Assembly (NCBI GenBank): GCA_000739515.1
Contig: DF820460.1
Span: 364,125 to 416,131, forward strand
Source: Candidatus Moduliflexus flocculans
Lineage (GTDB): Bacteria; Moduliflexota; Moduliflexia; Moduliflexales; Moduliflexaceae
Direction: 5' to 3'
DNA length: 52,007 bases
Below are positions 1-7,867 of the stretch, piece after piece. The notes under the pieces are model-generated. The model was not told where the DNA came from. It made no database searches and saw nothing but the letters and a program-made list of their open reading frames with translations. Both the position numbers and the translations under genes were made by a program. Within the stretch, counting starts at the first letter, position 1. Each line of letters starts with the position of its first letter.

Positions 1-525
1 CACCGCATAACCGACCACTGCGATAAAAATCAGCAAATCGCCGATATTCAAGGAAAGCGTCAATAATACACGCCACTTCCCCTGCGTAATAATGAACAGC
101 ACCCCACACAGCGAAATCATCACGCCGACCGCCTGAAGGCGCGTAATGGTCTGGCGGAAGAAGAGATAACTCAGCGCCATAATCGCAATTGGAATGACCG
201 ATTGGAGCAAGACGCCGTTAATCGCCGACGTAAAACGCAGTCCAATGTAGGAAAGCGTGTTAAACATCGCAATGCCAAACAGCGAGATTGCCAGTAAAAT
301 TTTCCAATGACTCAAGATGAGATCGCGATCTTTTTTGAGATACTGCCGGGCGGCGATCAGGACGATCAGCGACGCCACCAGCCAACGCCAAAAAGCGAAT
401 CCAATCGGCGGCAGCGCCGAACGAACGGCGCGTCCCACCACAAAATTGCCAGACCAGAGTAAGGGGGCAAGAACAAGCAAAAGGTAGGGAGCGTTAAAAA
501 TTTTTTGGGATAACCGTTTCATCAT
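1..525 (-). CDS. EamA/DMT-family transporter, C-terminus outside window
   Basis: An open minus-strand frame starts at ATG 525 (a second ATG is at 522) and runs through the left edge, giving the first 175 residues. It is strongly hydrophobic, with five or six membrane helices at about residues 10-29, 36-56, 73-92, 98-118, 125-143 and 153-173. The segment LLWSGNFVVGRAV near residue 25 and the paired pattern of helices are typical of the EamA half-repeat of drug/metabolite exporters, which usually have about 290 residues and ten helices. The substrate cannot be told from sequence; these proteins export amino acids, metabolites or drugs. It is followed by an unrelated small gene on the same strand, more than 300 bases upstream of its start. 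Confidence 0.85.
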   Translation of the reverse strand, partial: MMKRLSQKIFNAPYLLLVLAPLLWSGNFVVGRAVRSALPPIGFAFWRWLVASLIVLIAARQYLKKDRDLILSHWKILLAISLFGIAMFNTLSYIGLRFTSAINGVLLQSVIPIAIMALSYLFFRQTITRLQAVGVMISLCGVLFIITQGKWRVLLTLSLNIGDLLIFIAVVGYAV

Positions 526-724
526 ATTGGTGCGTTAATTTTTAGGAATGTGATATTTCAATTTTGCCTGTCAACTCTTGCGTTGGCAACAAAATCGTCA
601 ACAATGACAGCGAATTCAGGAAAGGAACGAATGAGAATGATCTCACCGCTCGATTTGTTCCCCTCTTGAATTCGGGGGGCGGTTGTAAAACATCATCAAT
701 TCGTAAGGGTAATAATCCACATTG

Positions 725-782
725 TTCCCTTCGACAGGCTCCGGGAACGCTGCGGCCCGCTCCCTGAGCCTGTCGAAGGGAA
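725..782. repeat. Palindromic repeat with TTCCCTTCGACAGGCTC arms
   Basis: The 17-base arm at 725-741 is the exact reverse complement of 766-782, around a G+C-rich centre. A degenerate half copy lies at 46459-46483. It sits in the 317-base gap 526-842 between the EamA gene and the small membrane gene. I see no convincing gene in that gap; the open frame at 564-767 runs through this palindrome and has no ribosome binding site. Confidence 0.75.
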
Positions 783-842
783 CGGTGAAGTTATTTTTAC
801 ATCTTGCTTAGTTCCTCACAATATTGGTGCGTTAGCACATAT

Positions 843-1115
843 TCAAGGGATTTCATCTTTGCTTAATTGGCGGAATTTTCGCTGCAATTCGAAATCATCG
901 GACGTCACGATATCTTCCAGCACCTTGAGTCGCTCTTGTACCCCAGGTGTCAACGCCGGGCGAGATTCTAACTGCGCGATGCGCTGCTCCAATTCTTGTA
1001 TCTTCTGATTTGCATTCCCCTGTTTTACATTGATCCAGGAGGTAATGATGCGAGTAACGAACCCACCAATAATAATTAATGCAACAAATTCGAATGGTCC
1101 CATGCCATGTCCCAT
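843..1115 (-). CDS. Small single-pass membrane protein with coiled coil
   Basis: This 90-residue protein has one N-terminal membrane helix (about residues 7-28), then a basic junction and a heptad-rich coiled coil (about 33-55, 63-85). The architecture resembles PspB-like or other small envelope-stress membrane proteins, but no diagnostic motif is visible, so the function is unknown. The start at 1115 is supported by AAGGAAG seven bases upstream. It lies downstream of leuC on the same strand, with the leuC stop 59 bases before its start and a hairpin at 1151-1171 in between, so it may be a separate transcript. Confidence 0.7.
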   Translation of the reverse strand: MGHGMGPFEFVALIIIGGFVTRIITSWINVKQGNANQKIQELEQRIAQLESRPALTPGVQERLKVLEDIVTSDDFELQRKFRQLSKDEIP

Positions 1116-1150
1116 AATGTCTTCCTTGTTTTATAAGCCCTGTCAGGGTT

Positions 1151-1171
1151 CACAGCCCTGGCAGGGCTGTG
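1151..1171. terminator. Perfect GC-rich hairpin after leuC
   Basis: CACAGCCCT and AGGGCTGTG form a perfect nine-base-pair stem with a GGC loop, three bases past the leuC stop codon on the minus strand. A weaker related palindrome, CCCTGTCAGGG, follows at 1139-1149. There is no clear T tract on the minus strand, so it may be a repeat or an RNA-stabilising hairpin instead of a true intrinsic terminator. Confidence 0.45.
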
Positions 1172-1174
1172 AGA

Positions 1175-2518
1175 TTATGCCAGATATTTGCGCGGATCAG
1201 CGATTTTGCCTTCGATGGCGCTGGCAACAACAGTCGCGGGGCTGGCGAGGAAAATCTTGGCATTCGCCGATCCCATCCGGCCTTTGTAATTGCGGTTGCT
1301 GGAACTGATCATCCGCGCATTTTTCGACAATACGCCCATGTGACTCCCAAAACACGGGCCGCAGTTCGACGACTCGACATTCGCGCCCGCTTTGATGAAG
1401 ACCTGCAAAATCCCCTCATCCATCGCGCGTTCATACACCTTGCGGCTGGCGGGAATCACGATCAGGTTTACGTTCGGATGCACTTTGCGGCCTTTCAGCA
1501 CGTCCGCGCCCGCGACTAAGTCTTCATACCGGCCATTGGTACACGCGCCGAGAAAGGCGTCAGTAATCAGATCGCTCTCCACCGCGCAAAAATCGGGCGT
1601 CGGATTTTTCTGGCTCTCCGCGATCATCTCCGGCACGCGGGACACCGTCGTCACGTTCGCCGGTTTGTGCGGAAAGGCGACGCACGGCTCTAAGGTGGAT
1701 AAATCAATCGTCATGACATTGGCATACTTCGCGTCGGCGTCGCTTGCAATCGGCTCAACCGGCCACTGAGCGCGGCCTTGCAGATACGCGGCCAGCGTCT
1801 CGTCATACGCCATGATGCCGGTGCGGGCGCTCATTTCCACCGCCATGTTACAGATGGTAGTGCGGGCGTCCATGCTCAGCGTTTTCAGCCCCGGCCCGGT
1901 AAATTCCGCCACGCGCCGGGCGCATCCGTCTGCGCCGACTTTGCCGATGATATGCAAAATGATGTCTTTGGAATAAACCCCTTTCGGCAGTTCACCGACC
2001 AATTCGAATTTGAAGGTTTCCGGCACGACAAAATCGTAAATATGGCCGGTCGCCATCGCGTAAAAGCCGTCAGTCGTGCCGACGCCGAACGCAAGCGCCC
2101 CCATCGCGCCGTTGGTGTCGGTGTGGGAATCCGTGCCAAGCACGATGTCCCAGGGGACGATCTGGCCATCTTCCATCAAGACGACATGCTCGATGCCGTC
2201 CCCTTCTTTATAGGCTTTGCAGCCGCATTGTTTCGAAAATTCTTCCATCAAATCAATCCCTTCGGCTACCGGCACGGAATAGGCCGGGACGGAATGATCG
2301 GGAAGGAAAAAGAGCCGCTTTGGATCGAAGACACGCGACGGTGTGCCGTATTTTTCCAACAGATCAGTGAAATTTTCGACAAAGCCGTTAATCGCGGGCG
2401 GCCCGATGACATCGTTAAAAAAGAGTTTCGTAATCGGCAGTCGGTCAATTTTTTCGCCCGCGAACACCGGACGTCCGACCTGCCGTGACACAATTTTTTC
2501 TACCAGTGTTTGTCCCAT
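1175..2518 (-). CDS. leuC: 3-isopropylmalate dehydratase large subunit (LeuC, aconitase family)
   Basis: Large subunit of the isomerase that converts 2-isopropylmalate to 3-isopropylmalate in leucine synthesis; the family also includes homoaconitase. I start it at ATG 2518 (MGQTLVEKIVSRQVG), seven codons inside the longest frame, because MGxTLxEKI is the usual family N-terminus. The protein has 447 residues. The three [4Fe-4S] ligands are visible as ACTNGR (C326) and NCGPC (C386, C389), and LGTDSHTDTNGAMGALAFGVG near residue 130 is the usual substrate-loop signature. The length and these motifs fit the archaeal/clostridial LeuC2 or HacA-like subgroup, so homoaconitase or a related activity is possible. 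It follows leuD, separated by 103 bases that hold a long palindrome. No leuA or leuB is in the window. Confidence 0.92.
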   Translation of the reverse strand: MGQTLVEKIVSRQVGRPVFAGEKIDRLPITKLFFNDVIGPPAINGFVENFTDLLEKYGTPSRVFDPKRLFFLPDHSVPAYSVPVAEGIDLMEEFSKQCGCKAYKEGDGIEHVVLMEDGQIVPWDIVLGTDSHTDTNGAMGALAFGVGTTDGFYAMATGHIYDFVVPETFKFELVGELPKGVYSKDIILHIIGKVGADGCARRVAEFTGPGLKTLSMDARTTICNMAVEMSARTGIMAYDETLAAYLQGRAQWPVEPIASDADAKYANVMTIDLSTLEPCVAFPHKPANVTTVSRVPEMIAESQKNPTPDFCAVESDLITDAFLGACTNGRYEDLVAGADVLKGRKVHPNVNLIVIPASRKVYERAMDEGILQVFIKAGANVESSNCGPCFGSHMGVLSKNARMISSSNRNYKGRMGSANAKIFLASPATVVASAIEGKIADPRKYLA

Positions 2519-2534
2519 AGATGTTGTGTAATAA

Positions 2535-2613
2535 CACACTGATTGGGCTAATTTGACTGATGTTCACTGATTTTTTATCAGGGTCAATCAGACAAATCAG
2601 CCCAATCCGTGTG
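2535..2613. repeat. Long palindrome between leuD and leuC
   Basis: Arms 2535-2561 and 2587-2613 are reverse complements with three mismatches in 27 positions, and an inner stem (ACTGAT...ATCAG) continues toward the centre. The RNA from the leuD-leuC operon would fold into an almost uninterrupted hairpin filling the gap between the genes. It could tune the ratio of the subunits, or simply be a MITE. I found no second copy in the window. Confidence 0.75.
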
Positions 2614-2621
2614 CTATTTTT

Positions 2622-3134
2622 TTAAGAGGCACGTAAAATTTCCTCTAAATGCGCCCGGACGCGGCCAATCGTGCCGCCTTGTTTGAAGGTCTCTTTATCA
2701 TCGGCGCTCATATCAAAACGGAGCGTTGTTCCTTTCGTCTGATTTCGAATCGTCCCGGCATCTAAATCCACCTGCAATTCATCACCCATCTCAAGCCCGG
2801 TCGTGTCTGGCACGGAGAGCAGCACCAATCCGTTACTGAGTGAATTGCGATAAAAAATATCGGGGTACGACTGCGCGATGACGCAGGCCACGTTATTATC
2901 TTTGATGGCATACACCGCCTGTTCCCGGCTTGACCCGCAGCCGAAATTTTTGCCCGCCACCACGATATTCTGCGGCGTCTGGCGGCAGCGCTCCCGGAAA
3001 TCGGGATCATATTTGTCAAAGGCGAATTTTTTGAAATGCGCCCGATCAGTGCTTTGCTGTAAAAACAGGGCGGGAATAATATCATCGGTATTGATGTCCG
3101 GCCCAAACACTGACGTTACTCGTCCTGTAATCAT
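2622..3134 (-). CDS. leuD: 3-isopropylmalate dehydratase small subunit (LeuD)
   Basis: This 170-residue swivelling small subunit pairs with LeuC. FGPDINTDDIIPALFL at residues 10-25 and GKNFGCGSSREQAVYAIK near residue 62 are the family hallmarks; the latter loop carries the serine and arginine that contact substrate. The start at 3134 has GAGGTGACGT just upstream, a good ribosome binding site. It is the first gene of a minus-strand leuD-leuC pair, with its promoter in the 294-base gap shared with the divergent response-regulator gene. Gene order D before C is the reverse of Escherichia coli. The same LeuC2/HacA-like caveat applies to its exact substrate. Confidence 0.93.
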   Translation of the reverse strand: MITGRVTSVFGPDINTDDIIPALFLQQSTDRAHFKKFAFDKYDPDFRERCRQTPQNIVVAGKNFGCGSSREQAVYAIKDNNVACVIAQSYPDIFYRNSLSNGLVLLSVPDTTGLEMGDELQVDLDAGTIRNQTKGTTLRFDMSADDKETFKQGGTIGRVRAHLEEILRAS

Positions 3135-3199
3135 ACGTCACCTCAATCATGCGGTTTCGATTAATAGAAAATACGCGACTGCGACTGTCCGGGCGCATG

Positions 3200-3297
3200 T
3201 TGACATGACAGCCGACTTTGTCAATAACAAACAAAAGATTCGCGGAAGAAAAAAGAAACTGCGCATACCTGTTGACAAATATATGGAGTCTTGTCAA
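3200..3297. promoter_or_regulatory. Two TTGACA-N13/14-TGTCAA inverted repeats in the divergent leuD/response-regulator gap
   Basis: TTGACA at 3200-3205 pairs with TGTCAA at 3219-3224, and TTGACA at 3272-3277 pairs with TGTCAA at 3292-3297. The two sites are 72 bases apart in the same orientation. Each could bind a dimeric regulator acting on leuDC, on the two-component genes, or on both. The TTGACA halves also resemble -35 boxes, but I saw no well-spaced -10 box. Confidence 0.4.
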
Positions 3298-3428
3298 ACG
3301 TTCTTTATTATGGCATTTCGCTGATTTCAGATGGTCGGGTTGCTGCGATACCGTGCGAGACGGAAGCGAAGATTGGATGCTTACTATCTGAAGAAATGAC
3401 AGGTAAGCAAAAATCGGATTGAGGAGCT

Positions 3429-4112
3429 ATGCGTATTCTGGTGATTGAAGATGACCGAAAAGTTGCCGGATTTATTCAAAAAGGGTTGATGGAAGAGCAG
3501 TATGCGGTAGATATCTGCTACGACGGTGTTGATGGGCTATTCTGGGCGACAGAATATGCGTATGATGTGATTCTGCTCGACATCATGCTGCCGAAAAAAG
3601 ATGGCCTCTCAGTCTGCCGCGAACTCCGCGCCAGCAAGATAACAACGCCGATTATCATGCTCACTGCCCGCGATACAGTGGACGACAAAATCAAAGGACT
3701 GGATGTCGGCGCGGATGATTACTTAGCCAAGCCATTTTCTTTCGGCGAACTGTTAGCCCGTGTCCGCGCCTTGCTGCGCCGATCTCAGAACTATACAACT
3801 CCGTTGTTGAAATTGGCCGATCTTGAACTTGATCCCGCTTCTCACAACGTCACACGTGGGGGACAGGAAATCACGCTGACCGGCAAAGAATATGCTTTAC
3901 TGGAATATCTGCTGCGCAATCAAGGCCGGGTATTAACCGAAACGCTGATCGTCGAGCATGTGTGGGATATGAATTACGAGCCAGGCACAAATGTACTCAA
4001 TGTGTACATCCATCATTTGCGCAACAAGATTGATAAAGGGTTCGATAAAAAGCTACTCCATACGATTCGCGGGGCAGGCTATGTGTTGAAAATCGGAACT
4101 CACTCCGATTAA
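3429..4112 (+). CDS. OmpR/PhoB-family response regulator
   Basis: This 227-residue DNA-binding response regulator has a receiver domain (about 1-115) and a winged-helix output domain (about 128-222). The acidic pocket is D8/D9, the phospho-acceptor is D51 in DVILLDIMLPKKDG, the switch residues are T79 and K101, and the output domain ends with the usual TIRGAGYVL. GAGGAG lies upstream of the start. The sequence resembles the CusR/PcoR/CopR subgroup of metal- or envelope-stress regulators, though the signal cannot be known from this. Its probable kinase is at 6303-7748, with three small membrane-protein genes between, an arrangement suggesting those genes belong to the same regulon or signal-sensing unit. 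Confidence 0.93.
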   Translation: MRILVIEDDRKVAGFIQKGLMEEQYAVDICYDGVDGLFWATEYAYDVILLDIMLPKKDGLSVCRELRASKITTPIIMLTARDTVDDKIKGLDVGADDYLAKPFSFGELLARVRALLRRSQNYTTPLLKLADLELDPASHNVTRGGQEITLTGKEYALLEYLLRNQGRVLTETLIVEHVWDMNYEPGTNVLNVYIHHLRNKIDKGFDKKLLHTIRGAGYVLKIGTHSD

Positions 4113-4132
4113 AATTTTTTAATCTGTCATTC

Positions 4133-4161
4133 ATCTTCAGTTAAGATTTCCTCTTTATATT
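4133..4161 (+). promoter_or_regulatory. Candidate regulator-dependent promoter for the small membrane genes
   Basis: A good -10 box TATATT (4156-4161) lacks a matching -35 box. In its place is TTCATCTTCAGTTAAGATT (4130-4148), whose TTAAGATT element is of the kind bound as repeats by OmpR-family regulators. It could be the target of the regulator encoded immediately upstream, giving autoregulated expression of 4222-6229. This is based on the motif and position only. Confidence 0.3.
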
Positions 4162-4221
4162 AGGCATGAAAGTCGTCAATCGTTCATGCGTTCATAACTT
4201 GATTAGCAAGGAGGAAATCAC

Positions 4222-4452
4222 ATGTCTATACAAATACAACAACCGATCACCACCGAACGTACTTTTTGGGCTATCGCCGCCTTTTATTGTTTGAGCGCAT
4301 TTGAGTTCTTCTCCATGGCCAGCCCATTTGCGGTATATTTCGACTCAGTGTATCGTCCCGGCCTGAATTTTATCAACACCAACCCGTTACTCGCCTGGTT
4401 GAACACAATCTTTTTACCTCATAGCGCAGTCGAGACGACATTCCCTAAGTAA
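4222..4452 (+). CDS. Small hypothetical membrane protein
   Basis: The protein has 76 residues and I do not recognise it. The start is secure: AAGGAGGAAATCAC stands directly before ATG 4222. One hydrophobic segment (about residues 14-38, rich in Phe, Ala and Ser) is likely membrane-embedded, and a second, weaker one (about 54-67) may be. It ends just before a family A palindrome. It might be the N-terminal remnant of a larger membrane protein cut short, since the gene ends a few bases before the repeat, but I cannot identify the missing part. It lies between the response regulator and kinase and is probably co-regulated with them. Confidence 0.65.
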   Translation: MSIQIQQPITTERTFWAIAAFYCLSAFEFFSMASPFAVYFDSVYRPGLNFINTNPLLAWLNTIFLPHSAVETTFPK

Positions 4453-4481
4453 GTAAAATATGAAAAATAAGTTCGTGGTAA

Positions 4482-4514
4482 AGACCTCACAGGTCTTGGA
4501 AACCTGTGAGGTCT
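4482..4514. repeat. Family A palindrome, copy 1 (33 bases)
   Basis: AGACCTCACAGGT and ACCTGTGAGGTCT are separated by seven bases. The left flank (4452-4481, with AAAAATAAGTTCGTGGTA) matches the reverse complement of the right flank of copy 3 at 22842-22871. The 33-base palindrome is therefore the centre of a larger element. Other copies are at 5221-5251, 22809-22841, 27742-27776 and 38642-38674. Confidence 0.85.
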
Positions 4515-4588
4515 GAGCCGGACGTATTGTTTAAGAAGATAATGAAAACCCGTTTGCATAATTTAACCGTATTTTAGAGGTCACTCCT

Positions 4589-5032
4589 ATGAATAACATA
4601 CAATTTAAAGGAAAATTACTGCTTGGTGTGAGTTTGCTTATCATGACCGGTTATGCGTTGTTGGCTGGAAATGAAACTCTGTTGCCCTCCGCATTGGTTA
4701 TCTCACTCTTGTTCTTTGGCTCATTACGAGAACAACCGGCGACTCCTGTTACCGGAAAGAACACTGAGATTCATGCGGGCAAAGCTGCCCGCATGGCGAT
4801 TGCGACATTTGCAGTCTTTATGGCAGTCTTCAGTCTCTGCATCTCCTTGTTTCTGCCGGCGATTGCCGTCTACTTCAATCTAACCGGATTATTTGACGGC
4901 GATTTTGTGCGGGTCACAATTAATGACGCACATGAGTTCGCGTATGCAACCGTCCTATTATTGCTGCTCGATCTGGTATTTTACGCGGTATTCATGTTTC
5001 GCCAATACCGTTTGGGCCCTGATCACAATTGA
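4589..5032 (+). CDS. Hypothetical four-helix membrane protein
   Basis: This 147-residue protein has hydrophobic stretches at about residues 8-25, 31-44, 68-96 and 114-135 and a charged loop between the second and third. I do not recognise a family. AGAGGTC before ATG 4589 is an acceptable ribosome binding site. It lies within the two-component cluster and ends before two large palindromes. Possible roles are an auxiliary sensor or a target of the adjacent regulator, but nothing in the sequence settles this. Confidence 0.65.
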   Translation: MNNIQFKGKLLLGVSLLIMTGYALLAGNETLLPSALVISLLFFGSLREQPATPVTGKNTEIHAGKAARMAIATFAVFMAVFSLCISLFLPAIAVYFNLTGLFDGDFVRVTINDAHEFAYATVLLLLLDLVFYAVFMFRQYRLGPDHN

Positions 5033-5052
5033 TTTATAGATACGAGCTTCAA

Positions 5053-5177
5053 TTCCTAACATAATTTTTCAACCCACCCCTTGCCCCTCCCAGGAGGGGA
5101 ATCGCGGATCGAGGCGACTCTGCCTGACATTCCCCTCCTGGGAGGGGTTGGGGTGGGTGATCAAAAAATGTTAGGAA
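5053..5177. repeat. Family C palindromic element, full-length copy
   Basis: This 125-base inverted repeat has outer arms TTCCTAACAT (5053-5062) and ATGTTAGGAA (5168-5177), then CCCACCCC with CCCCTCCCAGGAGGGGAA and their complement on the other side. Family C cores recur at 10689-10719, 47943-48031 and 51944-51975. The defined ends suggest a small non-autonomous mobile element. Confidence 0.8.
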
Positions 5178-5220
5178 GTGAAAGATACGAGCATTGAAAA
5201 TTACGATCACATCGCCCTGA

Positions 5221-5251
5221 AACCTCACAGGTGTAAAAAACCTGTGAGGTC
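5221..5251. repeat. Family A palindrome, copy 2
   Basis: ACCTCACAGGT and ACCTGTGAGGT lie around a short A-rich centre, 43 bases after the family C element. The 483-base gap 5033-5515 is thus mostly repeat. I see nothing else supportable in it except the leader of the next gene. Confidence 0.8.
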
Positions 5252-5515
5252 TGATTAAAAACGACCGCTCGCATCTATCGTGTTTGATGTGTTCAATTCC
5301 CACACTGGAAATTCCGTTACGGAACATGTTCAGTTCTGAAGAACTGCCCAGAACTTGTCTCGCAAGATAAAGAAGATTTGACAAATATTGGGTTCACATT
5401 GATATGCTTATCCTGATGATATCGTAATATTCATTTGTCCTGGTGTCAGAATTGCGAGACTCGAAAGAGTTCGGAATTCTCTCTCGTCACAAATGAATAT
5501 TGCCATAGAAAAAGA

Positions 5516-6229
5516 ATGAAAAAATTGTCTTTCTCTCATATTACGGGAGTCATGCTTATTTTAGCCTTTCTCGCCGCCACAATCGGACAAATTAGTATTA
5601 TGAGAAATTTTGATTGGGAGGGCCGTCCATATTCAGAGATACTCGTCATGTATCACAACAGCGGTACAGCCCTCCAAATATCATGGAGCATATTTGCTTT
5701 AGGGGCATTTTTGATGATCCCCTCGGCCCTTTTGCTCCACAAGATATTTCATCATAAACACACTCCTTTTTTATATATTGGCACAACATTCGGGGTAATT
5801 GCAGGCATGGCGTATATTATCGGTATTATGCGATGGGTTCTGTTTGCAAATATGTTTTCTGCCATGTATGTTGCTCAGCCCACGAATGAAAACACAGAAC
5901 AGATGATAGAACTCATATTTCAGGCGATGAATGTCTATGCTGGCAATAGTTTTGGAGAAACGATTGCTCCGATCGCTCATGCGATCTGGTTAATCATTCT
6001 TGGATGTGCAATGTTCAAAAAGCCGATCTGCGGACGCTGGCTTGCCATTGCGCAAATCCTTTTCGGAATTGTTATTGCGTTTCGGCCACTTGAATATGTT
6101 GGTCTAAAAACGCTCGTACTTATAAGCGATGTCGGCGTCTTGCTGTGGACAGTGATGCTCTTGGTTTTTGGAATCCTCTTGCTGTTGGCAAAAGAAAAAA
6201 TGCATGTGAGCGAAGCCCAGGGCGCATAA
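5516..6229 (+). CDS. DUF4386-like multi-pass membrane protein
   Basis: I start at ATG 5516 (MKKLSFSHITGVM), not at the frame's first start at 5435, because the 27 extra residues are polar, not membrane-like, and overlap noncoding sequence. The 237-residue protein has six predicted helices (about 8-27, 47-70, 84-108, 142-166, 171-190, 198-226). The order of helices, an RW pair at the end of the third helix and the pattern of FQAMNVYAG...GE in the central loop resemble DUF4386 proteins, whose function is unknown. It is the last of the three membrane genes between the regulator and the kinase, 73 bases before the kinase start. Confidence 0.7.
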   Translation: MKKLSFSHITGVMLILAFLAATIGQISIMRNFDWEGRPYSEILVMYHNSGTALQISWSIFALGAFLMIPSALLLHKIFHHKHTPFLYIGTTFGVIAGMAYIIGIMRWVLFANMFSAMYVAQPTNENTEQMIELIFQAMNVYAGNSFGETIAPIAHAIWLIILGCAMFKKPICGRWLAIAQILFGIVIAFRPLEYVGLKTLVLISDVGVLLWTVMLLVFGILLLLAKEKMHVSEAQGA

Positions 6230-6302
6230 CATTCGCATGTGATATTATCATATCCCTCGCTCTGCAAGACTTTCGAATAGAATATGGCGGGCAGGATTTA
6301 CC

Positions 6303-7748
6303 ATGATTACATCAATTCGCAGAAAATTTACATTGTGGTATATCGGGTCATTTATGGCACTTATTGTGTTATCCTTCGCCGTCAGTGATGCGATTTTTCA
6401 CATGTTTTCTCTTCGAGAAATAGACCACGCGCTCCTGAATGGGGCGCGAAAGGTCGAAGAAGCGCTGCCTCAGTGCATTTCAATGACAGAGGGATATGAA
6501 TCAACAGCATTTCAAGATTGTTTTGATCACATACTGCGAACGCTCTTTCCTGCCGATGTTGTCTATGCTCAATTATTGCGCACCCCAGCATCTTTGAATG
6601 CTGCGCCGACTGTCTTAGCGACCTCTTACGCCTGGCAGCAGGCTGCATTAGCGACAGTGCCAAACATTCAGAAAACCGTTCTCAACATACAAACCCACGT
6701 TGAAACGTGTGAAGATTTCACGCTCGGTTTTAAGCTCCGTTTATTAACCATGCCTCTCGCCTCATCTTTTATGTTACAGTTCGGCATCATTATCGGAGAA
6801 CGCGATTATAATGTTTCCTTGCGTTCTCCATTGTCAGAGCGCTCACATATTTTTGTCATCGTTTTCCCGCTGATGTTTATCATTGCATCGGTGTTAGGAG
6901 CGATTTTTATGAAACGGGCATTCGCGCCAATTCATCAACTCGTTACGCTCGCCAGGCAGATTTCCGCCGAGAATTTGTCGCAACGAATTCCGCTGGTGCG
7001 GAGTAATGATGAAATCGGTGAATTGGCCGAAACCTTCAATGAAATGATTGCCAGGCTCGAAGCTTCGTTTCAGCAGATTCAGCAATTTTCCAGCGATGTG
7101 GCGCATGAGCTGAAAACGCCGCTGACTGTGCTGAAAGGGGAAATTGAAGTGGCTCTGCGCAAAGCGCGTTCCGCCGAGGAATATCGTGAAATGTTGGCGG
7201 ATTTGCTGGAAACGGCGGAAGAATTAGGGAAAATGGTCGAAGATTTGCTGCTGCTGGCTCGCATAGATGCTCGCCGCATTCCGGTCACATCAGAGAGTGT
7301 CGCACTGGATGAATTGACGCTCGAAACGTATGAATCCCTGCTTGTGTTCGCGGAGCAACACCAGATCACGCTCAATCTTCGCGAGATCGAACCGATAACG
7401 ATTTCCGGCGACGCGGGGCTGTTAAAGAGGGCATTGAGCAACCTGCTTGCCAATGCCATTACATATACTCCCGAAGGCGGGAGCATCGAGTTGGGCGTTC
7501 AGGCGACGCCGCAGAATGCAATCTTTACGATTTCTGATACCGGCATCGGCATTCCTGCTGACGCGCTGCCGCGTATTTTCGACCGGTTTTATCGCGTAGA
7601 TCAATCACGCTCGCACAATACCGGTGGCACAGGCTTAGGGCTGGCAATTGTTCAACAGATCGTTATGGCGCATCATGGCATAATTGATGTGCGCAGCGCC
7701 ATTGGCAAAGGCACAACCTTTCGAATGGAACTGCCGCGCCAGACGTAA
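6303..7748 (+). CDS. Two-component sensor histidine kinase
   Basis: A 481-residue classical sensor kinase. Helix 1 is at about residues 12-33 and helix 2 at about 183-203, enclosing an extracytoplasmic domain of roughly 150 residues with several cysteines (near 58, 73 and 138). Next come HAMP (about 204-256), HisKA with the phospho-acceptor H268 in SSDVAHELKTPLTVLKGE, and HATPase with N384 in the N box, DTGIGIP, a DRFYRVD F box and GGTGLGLAI. GGCAGGA precedes the start. The organisation matches CusS/PcoS-type kinases, partners of the regulator subgroup at 3429. The paired cysteines might bind metal or sense redox, but the ligand is unknown. Confidence 0.93.
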   Translation: MITSIRRKFTLWYIGSFMALIVLSFAVSDAIFHMFSLREIDHALLNGARKVEEALPQCISMTEGYESTAFQDCFDHILRTLFPADVVYAQLLRTPASLNAAPTVLATSYAWQQAALATVPNIQKTVLNIQTHVETCEDFTLGFKLRLLTMPLASSFMLQFGIIIGERDYNVSLRSPLSERSHIFVIVFPLMFIIASVLGAIFMKRAFAPIHQLVTLARQISAENLSQRIPLVRSNDEIGELAETFNEMIARLEASFQQIQQFSSDVAHELKTPLTVLKGEIEVALRKARSAEEYREMLADLLETAEELGKMVEDLLLLARIDARRIPVTSESVALDELTLETYESLLVFAEQHQITLNLREIEPITISGDAGLLKRALSNLLANAITYTPEGGSIELGVQATPQNAIFTISDTGIGIPADALPRIFDRFYRVDQSRSHNTGGTGLGLAIVQQIVMAHHGIIDVRSAIGKGTTFRMELPRQT

Positions 7749-7752
7749 AATT

Positions 7753-7857
7753 TTACCACGAATGAACACGAATTTTGTGAAGATGTCTTGTCAAATCAGA
7801 GTTCAGCGTTGTTCCCTATTTAGTATGCATTCGTGTTCATTCGTGAATATTCGTGGC
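7753..7857. repeat. Family G palindromic element, copy 1
   Basis: TTACCACGAATGAACACGAA at 7753-7772 is mirrored by TTCGTGTTCATTCGTG (7830-7845) and ATTCGTGGCAA at the right end. It fills the gap after the kinase and runs to within about ten bases of the next start codon. A related copy is at 18151-18230. Confidence 0.75.
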
Positions 7858-7867
7858 AAAAACATCC

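Noticed and set aside
564..767. 67-codon frame downstream of the window's first gene
   Set aside because: There is no ribosome binding site, and the second half is the CCCTTCGACAGG palindrome.
1778..2488. 236-codon frame antisense to leuC
   Set aside because: It is the shadow of a G+C-rich third-position gene; leuC on the other strand carries all expected motifs.
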